A DNA stretch of 64,000 bases, taken from positions 190,904 to 254,903 of the forward strand of contig NW_006767437.1 in NCBI RefSeq assembly GCF_000264995.1. The letters are read 5' to 3'. A program made the translations under genes and the position numbers. Source of the DNA: Punctularia strigosozonata HHB-11173 SS5. Its lineage: Eukaryota; Basidiomycota; Agaricomycetes; Corticiales; Punctulariaceae. The notes under the pieces are model-generated. The model made no database searches. It saw only the letters and a list, made by a program, of their open reading frames with translations, and was not told the origin of the DNA. Below are positions 9,658-20,101 of this stretch, piece after piece (position 1 is the stretch's first letter; every line of letters starts with the position of its first letter).

Positions 9658-12338
9658 ATCACGCGCAAAACCTCAGCCCGATCTGTCTCTCAAGATCGTG
9701 GCTCGCTCCCCCCTTCTTGACGCTCCGCTCTCGGATTCCGATGTTTTCAATCGCATTGTGACCCCCTATAATGTGCTCGCCGTGGATACTTTACTCAAAA
9801 GATATGCCTTAATCCCTCACTACCCTTTCTTGATACGCTTCTTGCAATCGGGCTTCCCGATGGGTTCCTTTCCGTCTCTAGAATCAACCGTCATCCTCGA
9901 AAACAGCAAATCATGCGCCGATCACCTCGACATCGTGTGGCAATACATCCAAGAAGAGGTTACCCTCGGGCGTTTCTCCGGCCCCTACTCGCAGGCAGAA
10001 TGCGAACGCATCCTTCGTGGCCCATTCATGTCATCCCCATTGCTAATCGCCACATCCTACACAGGCGACGGAAGGATCAAACACCGTGTATGCCGACACC
10101 TCTCCAAAGGTGACCCGAAACGCGGTGTCCCGTCCGTTAACGATCACATAGACAAGGACTCGTTCCCTACGCATTTCGGAACCGCAGCGGTACTCGCAGA
10201 TATCGTGAGTCGCCGTACCCCGCATTCCCGAACCTTCGTCTTGCACGGGAGATACACTGTCGGTCGCGCACTTTCGTTTGCGTTGACGCTCGGCAGCACC
10301 CGTACTTGCCTCGTCGTACGCCATGGGCATCGTGTCCATGGCGTCGTTCGTCTTCGTTGCTTGGGCAACATTTCCGGCGGTGCTTGCACCGGCCTCGTCT
10401 CGCGCGGTGGACACCGTGTCCACCGTGCCTCGTTTGCGTTGCTTGGGCTTGGCCCAGCACGCTTGGCAGCATCGCGCTCGCCACGTCGTACGCCATGGAC
10501 ATCGTGTCCATGGCATCATTCGTCATCATTGCTCGGGCATCCGCCCAACGTTTCCGGTGGCGCTTGCGCCTGCCTCGTCCTGCACGGTGGACGCCGTGTC
10601 CATCGTGCCGCGTACGCGTTGCTCGTGTTGGGACGAGCACGCTCGGGGCAGCATCGTGCTCGCCTCGTCGTACGCCATGGGCATCGTGTTCATGGCGTCA
10701 TTTGTCATTGTCGCTTGGGCACCGGCCCAACGTTTCCGGGGGTGCTTGCACCTACATCGTCTCGCGTGGTGGACTCCGTGTCCACCGTGCCTCGTTCGCG
10801 TTGCTCGGGCTTGGCCCAGCACGCTCGGCAGCATCGTGCTCGCCACGTCGTACGCCATGGACATCGTGTCCATGGCATCATTCGTCATTGTTGCTCGGGC
10901 ACCCGCCCAACGTTTCCGGCGGCGCTCGCACCTGCTTCGTACCACGCGGTGGACACTGTGTCCATAGTGCCTCATTCGCATTTCTCGGGCTTGGCCCAGC
11001 ACGCTCGGCCGCGCCGTGTTTGCCTCGTCGCACACCATGCGCATCGCACATGCCGCACCTTTTTTGTCCGTTAATTGGTCTTGCCGGGCGTCAATCACGT
11101 CAACACGATTTTTTGTTTCGAGGCTCATGGATGCCACGCAGATTGCGAACACGCCGGACGACTCGGGACTTCAAGCGATGACCCTGGATTTGCGGTCTTT
11201 CCACCGCACTTGTCCAATCACGCCAGACCACAAACCTTGGTTCGTGGTGCGGGCGCCAGACAACACATTCTACATCGATCATTGCTGTCCGTTTGGCTGC
11301 GCCGCTTCAAGCAGCAACGCGGGTATGATAGCTAACGCGCTAGCGGATATATGGGAAGCCTGCGGCATGGGTCCGGTGAACAAATATGAAGATGATTTCT
11401 CGATTTTCCGCACCCTCATCCCAGTCGGCCCTAGTTCATCGGCGCGCATATACCCATACAGTGAGGACGACACGTTGGCATGCCTCGCCGCGGTGCGTGC
11501 TCCATGGCATCCGGACAAGCAGACAGACTACGCCCCGGAGTTCGAGTCCATCGGTTTCTTGTGGGATTGCCCACGCCGCAGGGTATCGCTCTCCGAGAAG
11601 AAAAGATTAAAATTCTTGGATCGGGTTCTGGTTTTCTTGACGTCTTTCGACAAATCACAATGCACCCTGAAGGATGTCCAAGAAATACATGGCTCGCTCT
11701 GTCATATCGCATTCGTATATCCCGAGGGTCGTACCCGACTTTCCCCTTTGTCGAGTTTCTGCGCACTCTGGGGCAAGAACCAGCATCGGCTCCTTCACCC
11801 GCCAGAGTCCGTCAAATCGGCATTGCGATGGTGGCGATGCGAGCTCAGAAAACCATACGCATTCCGGCAGCTTAGACCACGAACACCGCAGATCGATCTT
11901 GGCCTTTTCGTAGACGCATCAACGGACTGGGGGGTTGGCCTCGTTTTCGGGCAATGCTGGGATGCCTGGCGCCTCAAGCCCGACTGGAAGTCACCTACAC
12001 GGCACAACACTTGGCTGGAGACACTCGCCATCGAACTCATCGTATACGAACTAGAAACAAAACAATACCGTGACGCGAAGCTGGTTGTGCACTCGGATAG
12101 CCAGGCTGCAATCGGTGCCTTCAACAAAGGCCGCTCTCCTAACCCTGACATGAACTCGTCTATAGAACGTGCGACCTTCGTATTGCTCACGCGTAATATC
12201 GTTCTGGACCTTGTTTACATCGAATCCGAGCGCAACCCGTCGGATCCCGTCTCGCGAGGGGTGCTTGGGCATGCAGACCAGCGTTTTGAATCACCAGCAC
12301 TGCCTCAGCCTCTCGTTCGCTACCTGTCACGCGCGTAG
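9640..12338 (+). other. Reverse transcriptase and RNase H region of the DIRS element
   Basis: Reverse-transcriptase blocks lie on either side of an internal repeat array (about 10.3-11.05 kb). They include the KHRVCRHLS...GVPSVND segment on the left and the LDLRSFHRTCPITPDHKPW and NKYEDDF segments on the right. RNase H follows at about 11.88-12.26 kb, with LFVDAST, ETLAIE, HSDSQAAIGAF and the RNPSDPVSR tail typical of DIRS-type pol. The array is the one clear interruption of the domain. Whether the element is active is not known. Confidence 0.75.
10300..11045. repeat. Minisatellite with alternating dyads inside the retroelement
   Basis: Four full units of about 172-183 bp plus a partial fifth. 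Each unit contains two short palindromes about 85-93 bp apart: a CCATGG-type dyad around ggacatcgtgtcc, and a ggtggacaccgtgtccacc-type dyad. Examples lie at 10321, 10406, 10493, 10586, 10675, 10768, 10855 and 10948. The shared core is GGACA-NNN-TGTCC, with some copies diverged. The array splits the reverse-transcriptase blocks of the host element. Confidence 0.82.
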
Positions 12339-12391
12339 TCTCTTTGTACCACTTCCATCGTTTTGTAACTGCCAGAATACACTCGTTTAGT

Positions 12392-13825
12392 ATGTTCCTA
12401 CTACTTGGCAAGCCCCCGCCACTTCATGGAAAGCCTAGAAGGGCCCCGGAGCAACAGAGGCCGGTACCGAAAGGCATGGGGCTGTGGCTTGAGAAGCCGC
12501 CGTCGCTGAAGAGGGTCGTTGCAGACCCAGCCTCCTCGGCAACACAGAGGGTCGCTATCCTAAGCACACCCGGGCAGCCCAGCGAATCGAGTAACAGGCC
12601 GACGGAGAAGAGAAGCCGCACCTCCATGGTCAGAACAGCGAAGAAAGGATGCGAGGTCAGGTCCAGCCCGTACCGGCCACATGTAGTGGCCTCGACACGT
12701 CTCACAAGCTGGACATCAGCATGGGCAGCAGCACGCAGGCAGGAGCTAGCTGGGATATTCGGGGAGGATATCGCGGATGCAAGGCTTCGAATTGCGCTAG
12801 CGGCTCTGGATGAAAAAACACGTTCGGTCTACGCTGCCGGTATCCTACGCTACTCTCAGTTCTGCGATAAACACAACATCTCAGAGTCCCAACGCATCCC
12901 TGCTCATCCCATCGTCATCGTTGCCTTTGTCAAGGAGTCCCTTGGCAAGGTGTCAGGCAGCTGTGTACGAAACTGGCTGTCGGGCCTGCGTTGCTGGCAC
13001 CACATCATGGGGGCTCCTTGGCCTGAGGACGACCCACTCTTAAGCATGTCCCGTGTGGCAGCACGCAAAGAGGGACGCCTGCTTACCCGGGGCCCACGAC
13101 CGCCAGTGTCAGCGAAACATATGGCCTGCCTACGCGGTACTCTAACGCCAACGGACCCGCTCGACGTCGCCATATGGGCAGTCGCATCAAATGCTTTCTG
13201 GGGCTGCCGCAGACTGGGGGAGCTACTCCCATCAACAGCAGAGGACATGAAGCACCACCATCATCCCAAACGCGACACCATCGTCGCCGACATCCAGCTT
13301 CAGGCGGCAGCACCCGGTGCCGGCGTATCGTATCACATCCCCTGGACCAAAACAAGCCAGGAGAAAGGGGCTTCCGTGATCCTCATAGGCCTAAACAATG
13401 CACTTTGCCCGGTCAAGGCGCTCGTCACTCATCAGATGATCAACGCCGGGGCCAACATCGACGACCATTTCTTTGCTTACCGTTCGGGCCCCGACTCGTT
13501 CTCCCCGCTCACTAAGCCCCGGTTCATGGCACGCTGCAACGAAATCTGGTCGAACGCGGGCCTGGAGACGCTTTCTGGGCACTGCTTTAGGATTGGGGGC
13601 ACCACTCACTGGTTACTGATGGGCACGGCACCGGAAATCGTGGCGGCTATTGGCGGCTGGACTTCGATGGCCTTTCTCCTCTACTGGCGCAAAATCGAGG
13701 AGATCGTAGCTGCCGGGGCCTTGAAGTCTGTTGATAGGCATGCACTGGAGCAAGCAGCAAGTGCCGTCAATATGTTCCGCGAAACGCAGGGTTTGACAGA
13801 CCTAGATGTCGAGAAGGCCATGTAA
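12392..13825 (+). other. Tyrosine recombinase frame of the DIRS element
   Basis: A single open frame of 477 codons. It shows the tyrosine-recombinase catalytic set: an Arg in GCRRLGE (about residue 272), then His and Arg in LSGHCFRIGG (about 394-403), and a Tyr in FLLYWRK (about 432). An N-terminal helical domain (RSVYAAGILRYSQFC and following) matches the core-binding part of phage-type integrases. In DIRS elements this enzyme inserts a circular DNA intermediate without target duplication. The frame looks whole. Confidence 0.85.
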
Positions 13826-13992
13826 ACAGTTTCTGTCTCTTCGTGAATATGACACCCGGAGTATCTTCTGCGAGGTCATGCCCTCTCGCACCTCTGGTGG
13901 GGATGCCGCCCTCGCCAGGAGGCGCGCCCGGCGGATGAGCTGCGCTCGGGTGGGGATGCCGGGCGCGCGCCCCATGGCGCCCTTGGGCGGGA

Positions 13993-14096
13993 GCGCGGCG
14001 GCTCTCTCCCACATCTTCGTTATCTCTTTCGCACGGTTTACTCACTATGTATTGTCCCTTTCGTCGTTACACGCCGCCTCGCCATAGCTAGCTTGT
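13993..14096 (+). repeat. Split direct repeat B1
   Basis: 104 bp, identical to 14340-14443. Its last two bases (GT at 14095-14096) are also the first two of A2, so B1 and A2 abut with a 2-bp overlap that may mark the recombination core. Confidence 0.85.
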
Positions 14097-14233
14097 TGGG
14101 AGATAGGGCACGAGCGAGGTACGAGCTCTGGCCTATCAGAGGACAAGCTAGCCTGGGCGAGAAAGGCTGAGCTCGAACGCGCGTCGCGCAGCTGCTCACC
14201 CTTTCTCGCCTCCTGCGTCCTTTTTCGTGTCTC
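14095..14233 (+). repeat. Split direct repeat A2
   Basis: 139 bp, identical to A1 at 8207-8345. It lies between B1 and a 106-bp linker that precedes B2. Confidence 0.88.
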
Positions 14234-14339
14234 CCACCCTTCCCGCCCTACGGCGTTCGCACCGTTTGATTCAGTGTTACTGAATTTTCTAATCCAAACG
14301 GTGCGCAGGTTCGCCGCGCGTGGTTGGACGTGCCCACCC
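14234..14339 (+). repeat. Hairpin-bearing linker between A2 and B2
   Basis: A 106-bp segment with a nested inverted repeat. Outer arms are CGCACCGTTTG (from about 14259) and CAAACGGTGCG. Within them lies a second dyad, ATTCAGT-gtt-ACTGAAT. No copy of this segment is present at the left end of the element. Confidence 0.75.
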
Positions 14340-14443
14340 GCGCGGCGGCTCTCTCCCACATCTTCGTTATCTCTTTCGCACGGTTTACTCACTATGTATT
14401 GTCCCTTTCGTCGTTACACGCCGCCTCGCCATAGCTAGCTTGT
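14340..14443 (+). repeat. Split direct repeat B2 (right end of element)
   Basis: 104 bp, identical to B1. The sequence diverges straight after 14443, which sets the right boundary, 105 bp before the proposed start codon of the Sds3-like gene. Confidence 0.85.
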
Positions 14444-14548
14444 CCTCTGGCGTTCAGTCAGGTTCAGACAAAGTTACGAAGGTGCTCTCGAGCCGCGCAC
14501 CAACCCTTGACTTACAATCTGCGCAACGAACTAGCCGCATAACGCATC

Positions 14549-15629
14549 ATGCCACCCCAGCCTGGATTGTTCCCCGTGCAGTGCGTAGCATATCATCGCT
14601 ACGACCGTTGCTCATATGCATACTTATAGCCACAGTACCGCTTCGTCCTCTCGTGCTCAAGGTGAAAAGGGAACAGACAGCTCCGATTTGATCCTTTCTT
14701 ACTCGCCGTAGATGAGATTAGGAAGGACCGGAAACGAAAGGAGATTGCTGGCAGGATGGGCAAAGAGATTCTCGAACGCCGCGATGAGTACGTTCTTTGC
14801 TCCTCCCCCGCCGATGGACCTGGTTGCTAAACCCTGTCCTCAGTGGACGCCAGTTTACTGAGACAATCTCTGCTTTGCACAGCAACTCCATCCAGCTCGC
14901 CGCTCGGCCGGAGACCCACCCCGCATACAACCTTCGACTGTACCCCGTGTCACTCGAGCGCTCAGCGTTGCTAGCTCAACTAGTGTTCGAGGAACGGCAC
15001 GCGCTTGATTGCATACAGACTGCCTATGATGAGGAGCGCGAGAAAGTAGAAGCCGAGTTTCAGCGTGGCATGGGTAGTGTCCGAACACGCTTGATGGACG
15101 GTATCGAGGAACGCCGGAAGCGGGCACGCGAGGAAAAGGACGGCGACGGCACCATTGGAGGTACGATGCTTTCAGGTTCGGATTCAGTCCTTATTCAGTT
15201 CTTGAATGCGCAGATACGACTTTGGACTCGCAAGCTCGTCCGCATATAACGCGCAAGCTCCGCAATAAGCTCGGTAACTCTCCGCCACCGACACCAGGTC
15301 ATGCCGGACATGGTAACGCGAGTGCTGCGGGTGTAGGCCCACCCATCAACGGTCCTGGAACGAACCCGCTTTCGTTATCGGTAGACGAACTGCCCTCGCC
15401 ATTCCCGCTTCCTCTGGTCTCGAGTACAGCAGCGAACGGAGCAGGAGTCAACGGCGCTGCTGCGACCGGCCGGAAACGTGCCAAAGGCGAACCTCGAAAC
15501 CAGATAGCGGACCGATCGAAAGCACCGCAATCCCAGATCACCCATTGCAAGAACGACGAAATCGAGAGCGATTTGGGTGACATACGTCGCGGAAACAAAC
15601 GTCGCCGGGGACCGTTAGGCAGGGCATGA
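14549..15629 (+). CDS. sds3: Sds3-like subunit of the Rpd3 histone deacetylase complex
   Basis: Five exons (14549-14580, 14630-14661, 14712-14787, 14844-15160, 15214-15629) encode 290 aa. The Sds3 domain lies at about 20-150: a basic helix (RKDRKRKEIAGRMGKEIL), then FTETISALHSNSIQLAARPE, and a long helix with LVFEERHALDCIQTAYDEE and RLMDGIEERRKRAREE. Sds3 proteins form the coiled-coil dimer scaffold of Rpd3L-type corepressors. The C-terminal half is Pro/Ala/Gly-rich and ends in a basic cluster (RRGNKRRRG). The first two exons are only 32 nt each, so the N-terminus is the least certain part. A start at 14616 is an alternative. The right end of the retroelement lies 105 bp upstream. Confidence 0.8.
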
Positions 15630-16376
15630 GCGCGGATGTTCCTGTTCATGCTCGCGACAACGGTTGTCGCACAACGCCCCTCGCCTCCGAAATGTTCCCG
15701 GCATATTCGCACTCTGTCCTCCAAGCGCCAAGCCTGTACTGCGGACATAGACAGCTGCGGGCTCATATACCGATACCCCCACGAGACGATACCTTCGCGT
15801 TACCCCAAACTCATGGCTCCGAAGGGCCAGAAAACCCTTGACGTCCGGGTCGCCCGGTGCGGCCCTGTCTATGCACTATGGCCGGAACGGCGCTTCCATC
15901 CTGACATCTCCATCCACGTCGGGCTGCATCCGCGGCGCGCTGGGAGCATTCACGTTGCAGACGTCTTGTCCTGAAATGCCTCACAAGTTTCAACTTGTAG
16001 CTATCAAGTGGCAGTAGATACCATATATCACGCACGGCAACAGAACTGGGGGCGTATCATAGCATGGGGTTGATTCGGTTCTCATTCAAGGTAGCCCACG
16101 GATCAGGTCGGCGAAACGTAAGTGTGCTCAATGTATGCTATCCGGTGTTACGCAGGTGTACATTAGCTGCAGCACTGGTTGAAACGTCATAATCACTGGT
16201 GGCTATGCACCGCAAACTCTTGCGGGGCGACTCACAGTCGGGCTGGGGCTACACCGGTCTGACTCCGTTATCGAATGCGGAGAGCGTTGTGCGCCCTGTC
16301 TCATCGCGGCCAACCGAATTGTCACACGTCTCGAGCATATCTACTTCTTTCGTCTGGCAATCCTCTACGTGTAAAT
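15630..16376. other. Intergenic region between sds3 and the tRNA phosphotransferase gene
   Basis: About 0.75 kb. Short open frames on both strands overlap without domain content. It should hold the sds3 3' UTR and the downstream promoter. Confidence 0.4.
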
Positions 16377-17518
16377 ATGGCGTCCCAGGACGGAGTGCCC
16401 TCGAATGAAATCTCAACGCAAGCGTCCGGCTCTCGTCACAGGTCGAAGGGAAAACCAAGGGGAGGCGGGCAGAGGGGCGGACAAAGAAGCGGTCAACCCA
16501 AGCTACGAGGATTACCGTCAGATTCAGAGCAAGTGCGCTTGTCAAAGACTCTGTCGTGGCTCTTGCGGCATGCAGCGGCAGCAGAGGGGATACCCATGCG
16601 GTCGGACGGCTTCGTCCGCGTTTCTGACCTGGTCAATACTTCCGCCGTGTTGGTCTTGATTCCGGTTTCTGACCGAGCACCAGCTCAAACACGAGAAGCT
16701 ACGAAATCTCGATTTCCCAACGCTGGAGCGATTGGTTCAAGACAATGACAAGCAGCGATATACGCTCGTTTGTGAACCAGAAGGTGCGAAGACCGGTAAT
16801 GACATATGGTGGATTGGCGCGAGGCAAGGCCATTCTATGAAGGTATGTATCTGCACGGTGACAGGTCAAGTTGAGTATGAACACTCTTGGATTTTCAGCA
16901 GGTGCAGACGAACCTGAAACCCATAACATCCGCGTCAGAGATTCCTATGGCAGTTCACGGAACGAGCTTAGTTGCATGGGACAGCATTCGTACGTGCAAT
17001 AAAACCTGGCGGAAGTTCGCTCCTATCACGTTCGTTCAGAGGTTCAGGGCTTATCCAGGATGAAACGGAATCACATACACATGGCACAGGGTGTAGCCGG
17101 TGCCGGCGTAATCAGCGGTACGTCCGGTTCTGCATTGATTTTTTCTCTCTATTCACGTTGACGGCGTACAGGCATGCGAGCAAGCTCCTCGGTGCTCATT
17201 TATGTCGACGTACAAAAAGCACTCGACGCCGGCATCAAGTTTTACCTCTCGGAGAACGGTGTAGTTCTGTCAGAAGGAAACGAGCACGGCTTCATTCCTC
17301 CCGAGTTCTTTCAGCGTGTGGAGGCAAAAGGTGGTAAACGGCTCGAGATCGACAGGATGCGACAGCCAGATTACCTGTTGCCACTACGGCAAGGAGCGAA
17401 GGAGATTTTGACCACCGAGGGCACCGGGCATGATGGCCAGGACGATCCCCCTCCGACAACAAGCGATGCAATACCTAGCACTATTACCACAGAACCGCCT
17501 GACAACGGTGTTCAATAG
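16377..17518 (+). CDS. TPT1: tRNA 2'-phosphotransferase (Tpt1/KptA family)
   Basis: Five exons (16377-16631, 16684-16842, 16899-16989, 17040-17117, 17172-17518) encode 309 aa. Tpt1 removes the 2'-phosphate left at the splice junction by fungal tRNA ligase, transferring it to NAD+. The family core is present in order: LSKTLSWLLRHAA, DGFVRVSDLL, LRNLDFPTLERLV, DKQRYTL, GHSMK, VHGT, GLSRMKRNHIHMA, and VLIYVDVQKALDAGIKFY with the final FIPPEFF. An N-terminal Gly/Arg/Gln-rich extension (about 1-50) and a Thr/Pro-rich C-terminal tail exceed the minimal enzyme. The donor at 16632 (GTCAAT) is weak but gives a perfect family match across the junction. The 16990-17039 intron leaves one extra residue relative to related enzymes, so that junction could shift slightly. 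Confidence 0.88.
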
Positions 17519-17699
17519 TAAAAGCTGCTGTTATGTCCCCTGAGTTCTGACTGTTGCCGCCTATACCGGGTTGTCTACGGAAATCTCCCTACTGAAGACC
17601 AGGTTTCGGACTATGTGCCATCATAGCGCCCTGCTTGCATGCCAACAACATTTACTATGTATTGGAATCACATCGGGTGGTTACACACTTGAACATAGC

Positions 17700-17729
17700 C
17701 TTGAATGTGAAGGAACATTCACCTTCAAG
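17700..17729. promoter_or_regulatory. Palindromic element upstream of the ATIC gene
   Basis: Nested dyad: outer arms CTTGAA and TTCAAG flank inner arms GAATGT and ACATTC. The symmetry suggests a dimeric factor site or a small hairpin. It lies about 150 bp before the start codon. Confidence 0.4.
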
Positions 17730-17765
17730 TATCAGTCGTAATAACTGATCGTTCATGCAGCCGAA

Positions 17766-17833
17766 GAAGGAGAAATGCTGTGCATCACTTTTTGAGATTT
17801 CGAAAAGAAGATTGAAATCTCAATTTCTCCTTC
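17766..17833 (+). promoter_or_regulatory. Nested inverted repeat before the ATIC start codon
   Basis: Two perfect arm pairs sit one inside the other: an 11-bp outer pair (gaaggagaaat at 17766-17776 with its complement at 17823-17833) and a 10-bp inner pair (ttgagatttc at 17792-17801 with its complement at 17814-17823). The structure ends 42 nt before the ATG, so in the mRNA it would form a long hairpin in the leader. Function is not known. Confidence 0.5.
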
Positions 17834-17875
17834 CGCCTTACTACCTTGGCAGGGATTTCATTCCGACGGTCTAAA

Positions 17876-20034
17876 ATGAGCGCCCCTATCGGTGCGGGGT
17901 TCAGGTCAATGCAGCCTGCAGAGATCTCACAAGATCGCAGCTCTTCTATCTGTCTACGACAAGACTGGTCTATTGGATCTTGCGCAGGGCCTTCATGGCG
18001 CAGGTGTACGCCTCCTGGGCTCAGGAGGTACTGCGAAAAAGATTAGAGACTCCGGAATTCCGATCGAGTGAGTTTAGCAGCAAGTAGCCATCCAGCTGTA
18101 TGATAACATTGCTGCAGAGATGTCTCCGACATAACAAAGGCGCCGGAGATGCTCGGTGGTAGGGTGAAAACCCTGCACCCCGCAGTGCATGGAGGTCAGT
18201 ACAACAGCAGGACGACCGCGATTCAGATGCGTAACCATATTCTTCAGGCATCCTCGCCCGCTCTATTCCCTCGGACGAAGCGGACCTCCAAGCGCAGTCT
18301 ATCTCCCCTATCTCAATCGTGGTTTGCAACCTTTACCCATTCTCATCCACGATCGCACAACCCGGCTGCACGATTGCTCAGGCCGTTGAGGAAATTGACA
18401 TCGGAGGCGTCACCCTCCTTCGTGCTGCCGCCAAGAACCACGCCCGGGTATCCATTCTCTCCGATCCCGCAGACTATGCCAACTTTTTGAAAGCCTGGAA
18501 GGATGGACAAGGCGATGTCGGGCAGTCGAAGCGAAGTATGCTCGCGCTCAAAGCATTCGAGATGACCGCACGCTATGACGAGGCCATCAGCGACTACTTC
18601 AGGGAGCAGTACGCGTCTGCGGAGTTGAGCGCGGACCAGCTCGCGGGTCCAGTACAAAGGATGGCACTGCGGTATGGCGCAAACCCCCACCAAAAGCCTG
18701 CACAGGCATTCGTGACAGAGGGTCAAATACCGTTCAAGGGTAAGTTGGGCTGCATTAGTTGGTATCTAATGCTCATCATCACGCCAGCACTCTGCGGGTC
18801 TCCTGGGTACATCAACCTGCTGGACGCACTCAACTCCTGGGCACTTGTGAAGGAGCTTCAGGCTGCGATGAACCTGCCTGCTGCAGCTTCGTTCAAGCAC
18901 GTATCCCCTGCCGGCGCTGCCGTCGGCCTCGAGCTTGACGACGTCGAGAAGAAGGTGTATGGTGTGGATGACCTCAAGGAGTCACTGACACCTCTAGCAT
19001 CTGCGTACGCGCGCGCCCGAGGTTCTCCATCCCGCATTTGCTACATTCATCCATTCGTTAACATCGTCTAACAGGTGCTGACCGGATGTCCTCCTTCGGA
19101 GACTTCATCGCTCTCTCCGCCCCATGTGATCTGGCTACCGCCAAGATAATCTCTCGTGAGGTTTCAGATGGTGTCATCGCTCCTGGATACTCGGAAGGGG
19201 CGCTTGAGGTCCTTAAGAAGAAGAAGGGCGGAAAATACTGCGTGCTTCAGGTACAGATCGTGTATATCGCCGTGTTCATCAGATCACTAACTCATGATTG
19301 AGATTGACCCCGATTACACTCCTCCCGAGATTGAGACGAGGCAAGTATATGGTATTCATATGCAGCAAAGGCGGAACGACGCTGTCATCGACGCAAACCT
19401 CTTCACCAACATCGTCACACAAAACAAAGAGGTGCGCGTCATCAACTCTTCGTCGTAACCTCAATACTAAACCCGCGTCTAGCTGCCTCAAGCCGCGTTA
19501 ACCGATCTTATCGTCGCGACTTTGGCCCTCAAATACACCCAGTCCAATAGTGTCGCCTACGCGTACCATGGCTCTATCATCGGCATCGGCGCAGGCCAAC
19601 AATCGCGCATCCACTGCACGCGCCTCGCTGGTAGCAAGGCCGACAACTGGTGGCTGCGTCACCACCCGCGCGTGCTGGCCCTGCCGTTCAAGAAGGGGAC
19701 GAAGCGCGCGGACAAGGCGAACGCGATCGACCTGTTCGTGAGCGGTGAGGTCCTTGAGGGCGGAGAGCGCGCGCAGTGGGAGTCGCTGTTCGAAAGCGTG
19801 CCCGGGCCGCTGAGCGAGTCGGAGAAGAAGGAACACCTGGCAAAGCTCGACGGCGTCGCGTGCTCGAGCGACGCGTTCTTCCCCTTCCCTGATAACGTTC
19901 ACCGGGCGAAGAAGAGCGGCGTAAAGTACCTGGCCGCGCCGTCTGGAAGCGTTATGGACGCCGAGTGCATCAAGGCCGCCGACGAACACGGTATGGTGTT
20001 CGCGCACACCACGCTCCGGTTGTTCCACCACTAA
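17876..20034 (+). CDS. ADE16: Bifunctional AICAR transformylase/IMP cyclohydrolase (ATIC)
   Basis: Eight exons (17876-17891, 17941-18067, 18118-18194, 18248-18739, 18788-19021, 19075-19250, 19303-19431, 19483-20034) encode 600 aa, the usual length. The enzyme catalyses the last two steps of de novo purine synthesis, from AICAR to IMP. Residues 1-150 form the cyclohydrolase (MGS-like) domain with [44 protein letters not shown] and VVCNLYPF. The rest is the transformylase, with [68 protein letters not shown] and the C-terminal LRLFHH. The first coding exon is only 16 nt. The 48-nt intron 18740-18787 is in frame. The stop is 67 bp from the stop of the convergent HD-domain gene. Yeast has two copies, so the symbol is by analogy. 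Confidence 0.95.
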
Positions 20035-20101
20035 GCTATCGATAAAATGTATTGCCCCAATGAAGAGCCTGTATTGCTGCGTTGTAGTTTATCCTTAGAG
20101 G

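Larger units (their letters stand above)
8207..14443 (+). mobile_element. DIRS-order tyrosine-recombinase retroelement (Ngaro/PAT-like)
   Basis: The element carries, in order, a Gag-like frame with a zinc knuckle, reverse transcriptase plus RNase H, and a tyrosine recombinase. This set, without an integrase or protease, defines DIRS-order elements. The ends are split direct repeats, A1 at the left and B1-A2-B2 at the right, as in Ngaro and PAT elements. Read base by base, the A copies (139 bp) and B copies (104 bp) are identical, and no target-site duplication is visible, as expected for recombinase-mediated insertion. Identity of the repeats suggests a recent insertion. It looks largely whole, with one evident interruption: a minisatellite array inside the reverse-transcriptase region. 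Confidence 0.85.
17519..17875. other. Promoter and leader of the ATIC gene
   Basis: A 357-bp gap. It contains two dyad structures described separately (17700-17729 and 17766-17833). No coding content was seen. Confidence 0.5.

Noticed and set aside
10043-11152. Long minus-strand open frames inside the retroelement
   Set aside because: They follow the minisatellite period, so repetition keeps the frames open; the encoded repeats have no protein features.
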